DNA from: Verrucomicrobiota bacterium
Lineage (GTDB): Bacteria > Verrucomicrobiota > Verrucomicrobiia > Chthoniobacterales > UBA10450
Length of the DNA stretch: 15,311 nucleotides
Assembly: GCA_003221375.1 (NCBI GenBank)
Contig: QHRI01000078.1
Span: 1-15,311, forward strand
Direction: 5' to 3'
The position numbers and the translations under genes are program-made. This document shows positions 5,868 through 12,756 of this stretch, piece by piece. The notes below the pieces were generated by a model. The model saw only the letters and a program-made list of their open reading frames with translations. It made no database searches and had not been told where the DNA came from. The stretch's first letter is position 1, and every line of letters begins with the position of its first letter.

Positions 5868-8800
5868 ATGAATAAGAAAAGGTCCGGTCGGCAATCTGCG
5901 TTCTTTAACATCCGCGTCCTAATTAGCTTGGCTTTTTGCCTGTTCGGTATCGTTCTGTCGCTCTTTGCCGCAGGCGTAGTGCCGAGCCTTGGCAGCGGCG
6001 GCGGCCAGCCTCAGCCTAACCAGACAAGCAAGGCGCTTACGAAAAGTCTAACCATTGCGGCTAAGGGCGTCACCCTGCGGTATCCGGAGGGTTGGTCGGT
6101 GGGTCAGCCGACTCTGAACTCATGGGTGATCCAAAACGTGCCTGCGGGAAAACAGGCGACTGCCAAGCCAACGGTTCGAGTGGTGATCGGCTACCTTGAG
6201 AGGACTGATCACTCCGACGCAGTGAGCCAGCTTGAAGAGTATGCGAAGGAATTTACTCAGCCTTCAACCTTCCTCGCGATCGGTGGCTGGCCAGCTTTGC
6301 AGCGTGTTCAGCTCGTCAAAAGACCTCAACCAGGCAACGCGCCTCTTTTCCCGGATCGTAACATGGTGCAAATCACAACCGCGGTTGCGGCAGATAACCT
6401 GCTGGTCCGCCTCGAGGGTGATTTGCCGTCCAATGCTGACCAGCAGCTAAAAGACCTGGTGCTCGCGATTGGCCAGAGCCTCGTGTTTCAGTCAGCTGGC
6501 AACCCAGCGCAGGTCCAAGAAGAACTCAACAAGCTCCAGAGCTCGCCGGGGCGCCGCGACTCTCCTCAAGCCCGAGTTGCCTCGCCAGAAGTAGCGACCA
6601 AGCGTTCCTCAAACGCTGAAGCCCCCAGTGCCGGCGCGCCCATCTTCCCTCCGGTGCAACTTAACAACCTGGGTAACAATGGCGAACTCGAGATCGCAGT
6701 CTCCAACAATGGCACGAACATCGTGGTTGCCAAGCAAAGTGGGTTCGTCACTTCTAACGACGGCGGCCAAACCTTCCCCTTCAGTGGCAATCTCCCTGTA
6801 AACGACGGCGATAGCTCACTCGCATTCGGGCAGAGCGGGAACTTCTATCACGCGGCACTTGCATGTTTCGGGGGCAGTTGTGCTGCACCTTGTCCAGCCA
6901 ACAGCAACTGCGTCGAGGTAGCCGCGTCAACGACCAATGGTCAGACCTTCGGCGCTCTGGTTAACGCTGTAGTGTGTCCGAACTCGGGCACAGGAGCTTG
7001 TAGCTCCGACCAGGAACACATCGCTGCTGACCGGCTCAATCCGGCCCCGGGAGGAGACGCGGTTTATATGGCTTTCAGAGACCTAAGCGGGAGCGCCACC
7101 GTCACCTGCTCCCCTGACAGTGGGGCGACCTGGGCGCCGACGCTCGCTCTCGAGGGCGGGTCTGACTTCCCCAGAGTCGCCGTTGGGAGCGACGGGTTCT
7201 TCTACGTGATATATCGGAACGGTGGCAATATCAGGCTCGACAAGTTCAACGCCTGCACGACGTCGGGAGCCCAAATGACAAGAGCTCCCGGCGGCTTCCC
7301 GTTCACGGTAAGCGCCTTCAACAACTTCGCCGGCTGCGAGGTAGCGAACGGGTTTGGTGGACTTGACCGCTGCAACGACGGCAACATTCTGTCCAGTCCA
7401 ACGGTCACAGTGGATGACACGAACGCAAATCATGTCTATGCCGCATGGGCCAATAACACAGCCGCGAACAACGAGAATACCCTGGTGGCGGATTCTACCG
7501 ATGGTGGCGTCAACTGGCGAGCCGCTGTTACAATCAACACGAACGTCGCGGCCCGCCGCTTTATGCCGTGGGCCTGTGCCTCAGGCGGCAGTGCCTTCGT
7601 CACTTGGTACGACCGTCGCGCGGCCACAGCGACGAACAATGACTTGACCGACTACTTTGCAGCGAGCGCCGGTCTTTCCGGGGGCAACCTTGTTCCCAAC
7701 AACGATGAGTTCCAAATTTCAACGACCTCGGACCCGCAATGCAACCTGTGGCCGGCAGCGCCCCGTTCCACCTGGGACTCGGAGAACTGCGCGGTTCAGC
7801 CCGAGAATGCAGGCAGGTGCAGTGTCTCCACAAATATACGCTGCGATTTTAGTGGCGACGGGACTCAGTGCCCTGCTGGGGAGACCTGCCAAACTGGCGG
7901 GGGCGCTCCTAAATATGGTGATTACAACGGTAACGCTTGCGTCCTTGGACGTTTTTACACGGTGTTCGCCTCGGGCGCCGGTCTCGCCAACGTCAGGGAT
8001 TTCTTTCAATCCTTTGTTGTAACCTCGACGCCCACCACACTCACCTACACTGGCGCTACTACAGGCGACTACCACGACCTCGTCACCCTTTCCGCGGTAC
8101 TCACCCTTAGTGGAACTTCCGCGGGCGTAGCTGGCCAAACCATTACGTTTAACCTCGGCGCACAAAGCTGCGCAGGCGTCACCGACGCCGCCGGCGCGGC
8201 GTCGTGTGATCTCACACTCAATCAGATTCCGGGTCCCTATACGGTGACGGCCAGCTTTGCTGGCTCAGGCCTTTTCCAGGCAAGTAACACGTCCGCACCG
8301 TTCACCATTACCAAAGAGGAGACCACTCTGAGCTACACGGGCGACACAGTTATCGCCAATAACACTACAGCGCATCTATCTGGTGTTCTACTCGAGGACG
8401 GCACGGTGCCTATTGCTGGCCGCACCGTTGTCTTTACCTTGGGAACGGGTGCCACGGCGCAGAGTTGTAGCGGGGTAACAGACGGTGCGGGTGTTGCCGC
8501 CTGCGACATCTTCCCGGTGAATCAGCCTTCCGGCCCCGGCGTTGTTACTGCGAACTTTGCCGGCGACGACTTCTACCTGCCCTCCTCCGCCTCGGCAACC
8601 ACGATTATATTCGCGTTCCTCGATCACGGTTCCTTCGTAGTGGGAGACCAGACAGCAACGGGGACGGTCGAGTTCTGGGGCCACAGTTGGTCCCGTGACA
8701 ATGTGCTGAGTGGCGGGCCTGCCCCGGATAGCTTCAAGGGGTTCGCTGCGGCCATCAGTACGAACCCTCCCGTTTGCGGTGATACCTGGACCTCCAGGCC

Positions 8801-9053
8801 GGGCAATAGCTCACGACCACCGGACACGCTGCCACCTCTCATGGGGGTCGTTGTCTCCAGTAGTATAACTAAATCGGGCTCGACTATCTCAGGTGATGTG
8901 CCCGAAATTGTTGTTGTTCAGCCAGACCCGGGCTACCAACCGGATCCGGGCCATCCCGGCACGGGCACAGTGGTAGCAGTGTATTGTCCTCACGCATCGA
9001 GTCCGCATACAACGCGGCCTCGACCGACTCCACGCCTGCGGCCTAGTCCGTAG
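5868..9053 (+). CDS. Large exported BNR-like protein with Ig-like repeats
   Basis: This is a 1061-residue exported protein of unknown substrate. A basic start (MNKKRSGRQS) and a hydrophobic segment (about 15-38) form a signal peptide or anchor. Residues about 55-210 make a small domain (GVTLRYPEGWSVGQPTLNSW) resembling PsbP/DcrB-like folds. Residues about 262-700 carry sialidase/BNR-type blades: S-x-D-G-G-x-T-F (TSNDGGQTF), SPDSGATWAP and STDGGVNWRA. A Cys-rich insertion lies around 642-690 (RCDFSGDGTQCPAGETC). Two tandem Ig-like repeats of about 92 residues start at 721 (TTLTYTGATTGDYHDLVTLS) and 815 (TTLSYTGDTVIANNTTAHLS), each with an A-G-Q/R-T-[IV]-x-F and a C-x-G-V-T-D-x-A-G motif. The C-terminal module ends PGHPGTGTVVAVYC. 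A Pro/Arg-rich tail follows. The gene stands alone on the plus strand and lacks a Shine-Dalgarno sequence. Binding or display at the surface is more likely than glycosidase activity. Confidence 0.9.
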   Translation: MNKKRSGRQSAFFNIRVLISLAFCLFGIVLSLFAAGVVPSLGSGGGQPQPNQTSKALTKSLTIAAKGVTLRYPEGWSVGQPTLNSWVIQNVPAGKQATAKPTVRVVIGYLERTDHSDAVSQLEEYAKEFTQPSTFLAIGGWPALQRVQLVKRPQPGNAPLFPDRNMVQITTAVAADNLLVRLEGDLPSNADQQLKDLVLAIGQSLVFQSAGNPAQVQEELNKLQSSPGRRDSPQARVASPEVATKRSSNAEAPSAGAPIFPPVQLNNLGNNGELEIAVSNNGTNIVVAKQSGFVTSNDGGQTFPFSGNLPVNDGDSSLAFGQSGNFYHAALACFGGSCAAPCPANSNCVEVAASTTNGQTFGALVNAVVCPNSGTGACSSDQEHIAADRLNPAPGGDAVYMAFRDLSGSATVTCSPDSGATWAPTLALEGGSDFPRVAVGSDGFFYVIYRNGGNIRLDKFNACTTSGAQMTRAPGGFPFTVSAFNNFAGCEVANGFGGLDRCNDGNILSSPTVTVDDTNANHVYAAWANNTAANNENTLVADSTDGGVNWRAAVTINTNVAARRFMPWACASGGSAFVTWYDRRAATATNNDLTDYFAASAGLSGGNLVPNNDEFQISTTSDPQCNLWPAAPRSTWDSENCAVQPENAGRCSVSTNIRCDFSGDGTQCPAGETCQTGGGAPKYGDYNGNACVLGRFYTVFASGAGLANVRDFFQSFVVTSTPTTLTYTGATTGDYHDLVTLSAVLTLSGTSAGVAGQTITFNLGAQSCAGVTDAAGAASCDLTLNQIPGPYTVTASFAGSGLFQASNTSAPFTITKEETTLSYTGDTVIANNTTAHLSGVLLEDGTVPIAGRTVVFTLGTGATAQSCSGVTDGAGVAACDIFPVNQPSGPGVVTANFAGDDFYLPSSASATTIIFAFLDHGSFVVGDQTATGTVEFWGHSWSRDNVLSGGPAPDSFKGFAAAISTNPPVCGDTWTSRPGNSSRPPDTLPPLMGVVVSSSITKSGSTISGDVPEIVVVQPDPGYQPDPGHPGTGTVVAVYCPHASSPHTTRPRPTPRLRPSP

Positions 9054-9281
9054 CGGTAATTTGGGAGGGCGCGATCCTACTCGCTTGTGAAAGACAGCAA
9101 TGCTATGGACGACGAATTTTTTTCTACCTAGCTAGGGTCCGGATTTCTAATTCAAGAAAGACGTTTTGCGCTCATTTTCACGGGCTTGCGTTTCGTTGCG
9201 GACGCTAGGGGGTTTCGGCCATTTCGCATGGCCATTGGCGCGGCACATACATCATGGGTTGACTGTAATATGAACGGCTTA
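9054..9281. other. 228-bp gap between convergent genes
   Basis: This gap lies between the ends of the BNR/Ig-like gene and the L,D-transpeptidase lipoprotein gene. It contains a run of seven T (9117-9123), a 10-bp palindrome CCTAGCTAGG (9127-9136) and a perfect hairpin GGCCAT-ttcgc-ATGGCC (9217-9233). No hairpin is directly followed by a T-run in the right direction, so I cannot name an intrinsic terminator. Confidence 0.45.
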
Positions 9282-9812
9282 CTAGGGCTTTACCACCACC
9301 GGCGTCCCAACGTGAGCAGTACTGTAAAATTGGCGCGCTTTCCAATAGGGCATCCTAATGCATCCATGCGATGCGGGCACGCCTGGCAGGTAACCCTGAT
9401 GCAATCCGTAGCCAGGCGAGAATTCGAGAAAGTACGGCATCGGGGTACCCACGAAGTGCGAATGCGGCGGCTTGCGATCGCGCCTGCTATCGACATTGGC
9501 TTTCACGATCTGGCCTGAGGCATTAACGTAGTCGCCATAGATGCTAGAGTGATGGTCTTCGTCCTTACGAATCACCTGAAAGTGGCCAATCGGAGTCCGA
9601 TACCCCTCTCTTCCGCTTGATATCCGAGACGTCGCAACGGTATACCCTCCACGGTTGAGATAGGCTTCTTGCTCACGCAATCTCACGACGATCGACGGCC
9701 GGCCGGAATGGCTTTCCGGTAGGTTTGACGTGATCATGTCGGTCACAGTGGTGCAGCCGCTCAAGGCTGTGAGGGTCACGCCGAGGGCACAAAATAATCG
9801 ATTCATCAGCAT
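9282..9812 (-). CDS. YkuD L,D-transpeptidase lipoprotein
   Basis: This is a 176-residue predicted lipoprotein. MLMNRLFCALGVTLTALSGC ends in a clear lipobox (LSGC, Cys20 from the first Met), so the mature enzyme should be anchored in the inner or outer membrane facing the periplasm. Residues about 38-176 form a compact YkuD domain with the motif HQGYLPGVPASHGCIRM: His138, Ser148, His149, Gly150, Cys151 and Arg153. It should act on peptidoglycan tetrapeptides. A second ATG two codons in (9806) is an equally good start. It follows the aspartyl protease gene by 54 bp in the same direction, perhaps cotranscribed. Unlike the YkuD protein at 1473-2441, it has a normal export signal and no peptidoglycan-binding domain. 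Confidence 0.9.
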   Translation of the reverse strand: MLMNRLFCALGVTLTALSGCTTVTDMITSNLPESHSGRPSIVVRLREQEAYLNRGGYTVATSRISSGREGYRTPIGHFQVIRKDEDHHSSIYGDYVNASGQIVKANVDSRRDRKPPHSHFVGTPMPYFLEFSPGYGLHQGYLPGVPASHGCIRMPYWKARQFYSTAHVGTPVVVKP

Positions 9813-9866
9813 GGAATCGGCTACGCAAAGTTTTCGGCCGCTCCCGTGATGTCGATCCGAACGCTT

Positions 9867-10691
9867 TTACTGCAGAAAAATCTGCATGTTCTGAAAGTCA
9901 AAAGTCACCGCGTAGGGCTTGAGGAAATCATGGCCGATCATGCCCGAGAGGTGAAAGCCAAACATGTTTTCCCAAGGGAACGGTCCATCGTAGAGGCCGG
10001 GGACGTTCTCTTCCTTTATCTCTCCGAAGGAAAGATGATGCACGGTGTATGGCACAATTTTCAGCTTTCCACCGCCGCCGGCTCCTTCTTCAGCTTTGTC
10101 TTCCTCAAGCTTGATCCCGGCTTCCTTGATAACCGACTCTGCCAGTTTAACACCCGCGCCCATCAGCCCTGAGTCAACGAAAAGCAGCGTGGGCGGGAGC
10201 GTCTCCACGCGACCCCAACCCACCATGAAATGGTCGCTCGCCATCCAGATTGGAACCGCGACTCTTTTGCCTGGCGACTTTTTAAATTCCTCCAGGTTTT
10301 TGGCGTCCTTCCGGCGCAGGACAAGCTCGCCGCGCGGATAATCCATGGTTGCGAGGAAATGGTAAAACAGAGTGGTCCCGATGATTCCGTCGATTTGTTT
10401 TACGCCGAATCCTTCGGAAAGCTGGCGCAACGGAAGCATTGCGGTGGGCACATTTTTGACAGTCCAATCGCCGATCGTCAGTGACTCAATCCGCCCAAGG
10501 TGGACCTCAGTGTGCTGTCCGCCAGAAAAGGTGCCTTGCACCGCCGCGAATTGCGGAGCACCGAGCTCCTTGGCGAAGTCCGTGTCGAGCGTGACCTCCG
10601 AACCCCCGGTATCGATGAAGAAGGTGACTTCCTTGCCACCGTTCACACGTACGTTGAGCACCGGCAGAGGATCGGTCTTTAAGAACTTCAC
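9867..10691 (-). CDS. Two-lobed aspartyl protease, C-terminal part of a TPR-protease gene
   Basis: This is a 274-residue retropepsin/pepsin-like protease region with two active-site motifs, FFIDTGGSEVTLD (Asp27) and LLFVDSGLMGAGV (Asp173). It also has the typical hydrophobic DGIIGTTLFYHFLATMDYP. The end (HDFLKPYAVTFDFQNMQIFLQ) fits the second lobe. The reading starts at a GTG at 10691-10689 that overlaps the upstream TPR stop as GTGA. The same frame is open a little further upstream and reads QTGYYELEGKGTSTH, which looks like natural protein leading into VKFLKTDPLPVLNVRVNGG. There is no signal peptide of its own. In related genes, as I recall them, a secreted TPR region is fused in frame to this protease, so I suspect one gene broken by an indel. 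Translational coupling of two genes is the alternative. Confidence 0.82.
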   Translation of the reverse strand: MKFLKTDPLPVLNVRVNGGKEVTFFIDTGGSEVTLDTDFAKELGAPQFAAVQGTFSGGQHTEVHLGRIESLTIGDWTVKNVPTAMLPLRQLSEGFGVKQIDGIIGTTLFYHFLATMDYPRGELVLRRKDAKNLEEFKKSPGKRVAVPIWMASDHFMVGWGRVETLPPTLLFVDSGLMGAGVKLAESVIKEAGIKLEEDKAEEGAGGGGKLKIVPYTVHHLSFGEIKEENVPGLYDGPFPWENMFGFHLSGMIGHDFLKPYAVTFDFQNMQIFLQ

Positions 10692-11113
10692 ATGCGTACT
10701 CGTGCCCTTGCCTTCCAGTTCATAATAACCAGTTTGTTACCGCTCACGTCGACGCCGTTCAACGCGGCCGCTGCCTTTTGGAAATCGTCGCGACGATAAA
10801 ATGCCTCGGCCAGCATGACTTTGGCGTCGGTTTCCTTTGGTTGCAGGCTTATCGCCTTTTCCAACCATTTCTGCGCATCGTCCAGCCGGTTGGAAAGCAA
10901 TGCGATCCGACCCAATTGGAGAGTTGCGGAATAGTCGTTAGGCTTTTCAGCGACGACTCGCGAGTAAAGTTTGGCCGCTTCAGCGAATGTCCCAGCCTGA
11001 AAGAGTCGGTCAGCTGCATCAATTTCTGATTGCGACGGCTGGGATGCCGCTTGTCCCAAAAAATTACAAGACGCGATAACTACAGCCAGGGTCCAGGTAA
11101 TGTGTTTGTTCAT
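10688..11113 (-). CDS. Exported TPR protein, N-terminal part of a TPR-protease gene
   Basis: This is 141 residues from the ATG at 11113. MNKHITWTLAVVIASCNFLG is a signal peptide with a possible lipobox (IASC, Cys16). About three TPR units follow (residues 31-116: AADRLFQAGTFAEAAKLYSR, YSATLQLGRIALLSNRLDDA, DAKVMLAEAFYRRDDFQKAA). The last eleven residues (NWKARARVRM) are unlike a TPR and arise just where the protease frame begins, so the protein seems to end by frame change. In-frame starts at 11119 and 11158 exist, but 11158 would put the GGTGATC inverted repeat inside the coding region. Fused to the protease, the TPRs would bind partners while the two Asp motifs cut peptides in the periplasm or outside. 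Confidence 0.75.
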   Translation of the reverse strand: MNKHITWTLAVVIASCNFLGQAASQPSQSEIDAADRLFQAGTFAEAAKLYSRVVAEKPNDYSATLQLGRIALLSNRLDDAQKWLEKAISLQPKETDAKVMLAEAFYRRDDFQKAAAALNGVDVSGNKLVIMNWKARARVRM

Positions 11114-11122
11114 GAGCATTAA

Positions 11123-11144
11123 GGTGATCTCTTTTTTGATCACC
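11123..11144. promoter_or_regulatory. GGTGATC inverted repeat in the leader of the TPR gene
   Basis: GGTGATC at 11123-11129 and GATCACC at 11138-11144 are a perfect 7-bp inverted repeat around the loop TCTTTTTT, ending 10 nt upstream of the ATG at 11113. A third GGTGATC lies at 11193-11199. The site could be a regulator-binding operator or a hairpin that affects translation. It is short, so chance remains possible. Confidence 0.4.
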
Positions 11145-11292
11145 AGGCGCAATGACAAAATGATATCCGGAGATTTGCGAAATCAGAATTTTGGTGATCG
11201 CCCGCAGAACAAGCGGAGAAGTCAGACTCAAATTGGTTTCCGAAGCGTCGAATTATTCTTTAGCGGCGGCAAGATGCGTGTGCTTGGCAACT

Positions 11293-12690
11293 TTACCGAT
11301 TGTTCTCGACCGTTTGTGGGGCGGCCTCGCTCACTTCAAGTCCGCCACGGGACGGACTCGCTGCGGCGAGCTGTGCGCTCACTTTCTGTAGGCCCGCGCT
11401 AAGCGCTTCAATTTGCTTTTGCATTCGCGTGATGGTCGTTTCCTGTTGCTCGTTCTTACGATGCTCTTTGAGAAACTCGTTGAGCAACATCGCGTTCACT
11501 TGATCGTAGCGCACGCTGTAAGGTTTTCCTTCTTTATCATGCACGACCAGGTCGGGATTCACCTTCTGTACTTCCTCCGCGATGAGGCCAAACTGCTGAG
11601 TGCTTTCGGGCTCGACATCCGGTTTGTAACGGAAGGTTACTGGCCGAAGCGCCAGCAGCACCTCACTCGCGTGGCCCATGGGCTTAATAACCTCCTTGAA
11701 ACGTTGCGAGGACGGGGCAGTGCCGAGCCGACCGTTTTGATTCACCCGAACCTCCATGCCACCAATCGCTGCACCACTGATCCCTGCGACAAAGGTTTTC
11801 GTCTGGGTTCCCTGTGTGCCGATGCGGATCGTGTCCGATTCGCTGCCAGCACCCTCGTTCCCGATGTCGATATTATTGCTGCCAGTAGTGAGATTCCTTC
11901 CGGCATTGGCGCCCAGAGCGATGTTGTTTGCGCCCGTGGTGTTACCAAGGAGCGTACCAACGCCGCAGGCCGTATTATTGCTGCCGCTCGTGTTATTCTG
12001 GAGCGCAAGCCAACCATTGGCCGTATTGAAGTTCCCGAAGCTGGAATAGAGCGCACTCTCTCCCGTGGCCGTGTTGGCGACACCACCCACGTTGCTATAG
12101 AGCGCGTTAACACCGTCGGCCGTGTTTTGACTACCAGAGGTGTTGGATGAAAGCGCGAAAAAACCGGTAGCTGTATTTTCATTTCCGTCGTCGTTGGTTT
12201 GTAGCGCGGCGAAACCATTGGCGGTGTTGGAACTGCCAGACGTATTCGAAAGGAGCGCTGCGCCGCCGCCGGCGGTGTTGTAGTTGCCGGTGAAATTGGT
12301 ATCAAGCGCGCCGCTTCCGATGGCCGTGTTATGGTGACCGGCGGTGTTGAGGCCGAGAGCCGTGTTTCCCACAGCCGTGTTGGCATCTCCGGTCGTGCTG
12401 TTAGACAACGCGCCACCACCAACGGCGGTATTAAAGCTGCCAGTTGTGTCGCTAAGAAGAGCATTGTGACCGACAGCGGTGTTGCTGCGGCCGCTTGTCA
12501 GATTTAAGAGCGCGTCTTCCCCTTCCGCCGTATTGCCCCGCGGGTATCCTCCATCTGGTGGGGGATCAACCCCGAAAGCATTCGGGGCGGGCTGCATCGC
12601 AAGGCAGGCCAGCAGGAGTGGAACGAAAAGGAAAGCAAAACGTCCAGGTGAACGGCGAATGTAATTTGTGTATAGAGTTGAGAGTTTCAT
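11293..12690 (-). CDS. Secreted head-repeat protein with S74 intramolecular chaperone
   Basis: This is a 465-residue surface protein from the ATG at 12690. The signal peptide is MKLSTLYTNYIRRSPGRFAF followed by a Leu-rich core, with cleavage near NAFG. After a short PDGGYP linker, thirteen tandem 17-residue repeats (residues 53-272; consensus N-T-A-x-G-x-x-A-L-x-x-N-T-T-G-x-x) build a YadA-head-like fibre. A bridging region NIDIGNEGAG..SDTIRIG follows. The peptidase S74 / endosialidase chaperone begins at SSQRFKEVIKP (residue 327) with FGLIAEEVQKVNPDLV and VRYDQVNAMLLNEFLKEH, and then a coiled coil (TRMQKQIEALSAGLQKVSAQ). S74 domains direct trimer folding and can cut themselves off before the first Ser. 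A paralogue lies at 14540-15311. An in-frame ATG at 12732 would add 14 residues before the signal peptide and is unlikely. Confidence 0.92.
   Translation of the reverse strand: MKLSTLYTNYIRRSPGRFAFLFVPLLLACLAMQPAPNAFGVDPPPDGGYPRGNTAEGEDALLNLTSGRSNTAVGHNALLSDTTGSFNTAVGGGALSNSTTGDANTAVGNTALGLNTAGHHNTAIGSGALDTNFTGNYNTAGGGAALLSNTSGSSNTANGFAALQTNDDGNENTATGFFALSSNTSGSQNTADGVNALYSNVGGVANTATGESALYSSFGNFNTANGWLALQNNTSGSNNTACGVGTLLGNTTGANNIALGANAGRNLTTGSNNIDIGNEGAGSESDTIRIGTQGTQTKTFVAGISGAAIGGMEVRVNQNGRLGTAPSSQRFKEVIKPMGHASEVLLALRPVTFRYKPDVEPESTQQFGLIAEEVQKVNPDLVVHDKEGKPYSVRYDQVNAMLLNEFLKEHRKNEQQETTITRMQKQIEALSAGLQKVSAQLAAASPSRGGLEVSEAAPQTVENNR
11875..12534 (-). repeat. Thirteen 51-bp coding repeats (head motif)
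   Basis: Tandem 51-bp units encode the 17-residue motif starting N-T-A-x-G (one unit is 48 bp). They are divergent at DNA level. Unit number could change by slippage or recombination. Confidence 0.85.
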
Positions 12691-12756
12691 GGCAATTGCT
12701 GATAAATAATCACCCGCAACATTGCGAGGCAAAAACGCTGAATTAAACAGGCCTCG

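Noticed and set aside
9186..9518. Plus-strand frame of 110 codons
   Set aside because: Most of it is antisense to the YkuD lipoprotein gene and its product looks random.
11413..12150. Long plus-strand open frame of 245 codons
   Set aside because: It is antisense to the head repeats and chaperone of the S74 gene; the repeat period of the true gene keeps the opposite frame open. Its product has no recognisable content.
11742..12464. 240-codon minus-strand frame inside the head-repeat gene
   Set aside because: It is an out-of-frame shadow of the 51-bp repeats; the other frame gives the clear N-T-A-x-G motif, signal peptide and chaperone.
11875..12534. Regular repeats that could suggest a CRISPR array
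   Set aside because: The units are 51-bp coding repeats with divergent sequence and no separate spacers.
12725..12756. CGAGGC/GCCTCG inverted repeat right after the cyclase stop, as a terminator
   Set aside because: The loop is 20 nt and the T-rich side lies on the plus strand, where no gene ends; on the minus strand no T-run follows.
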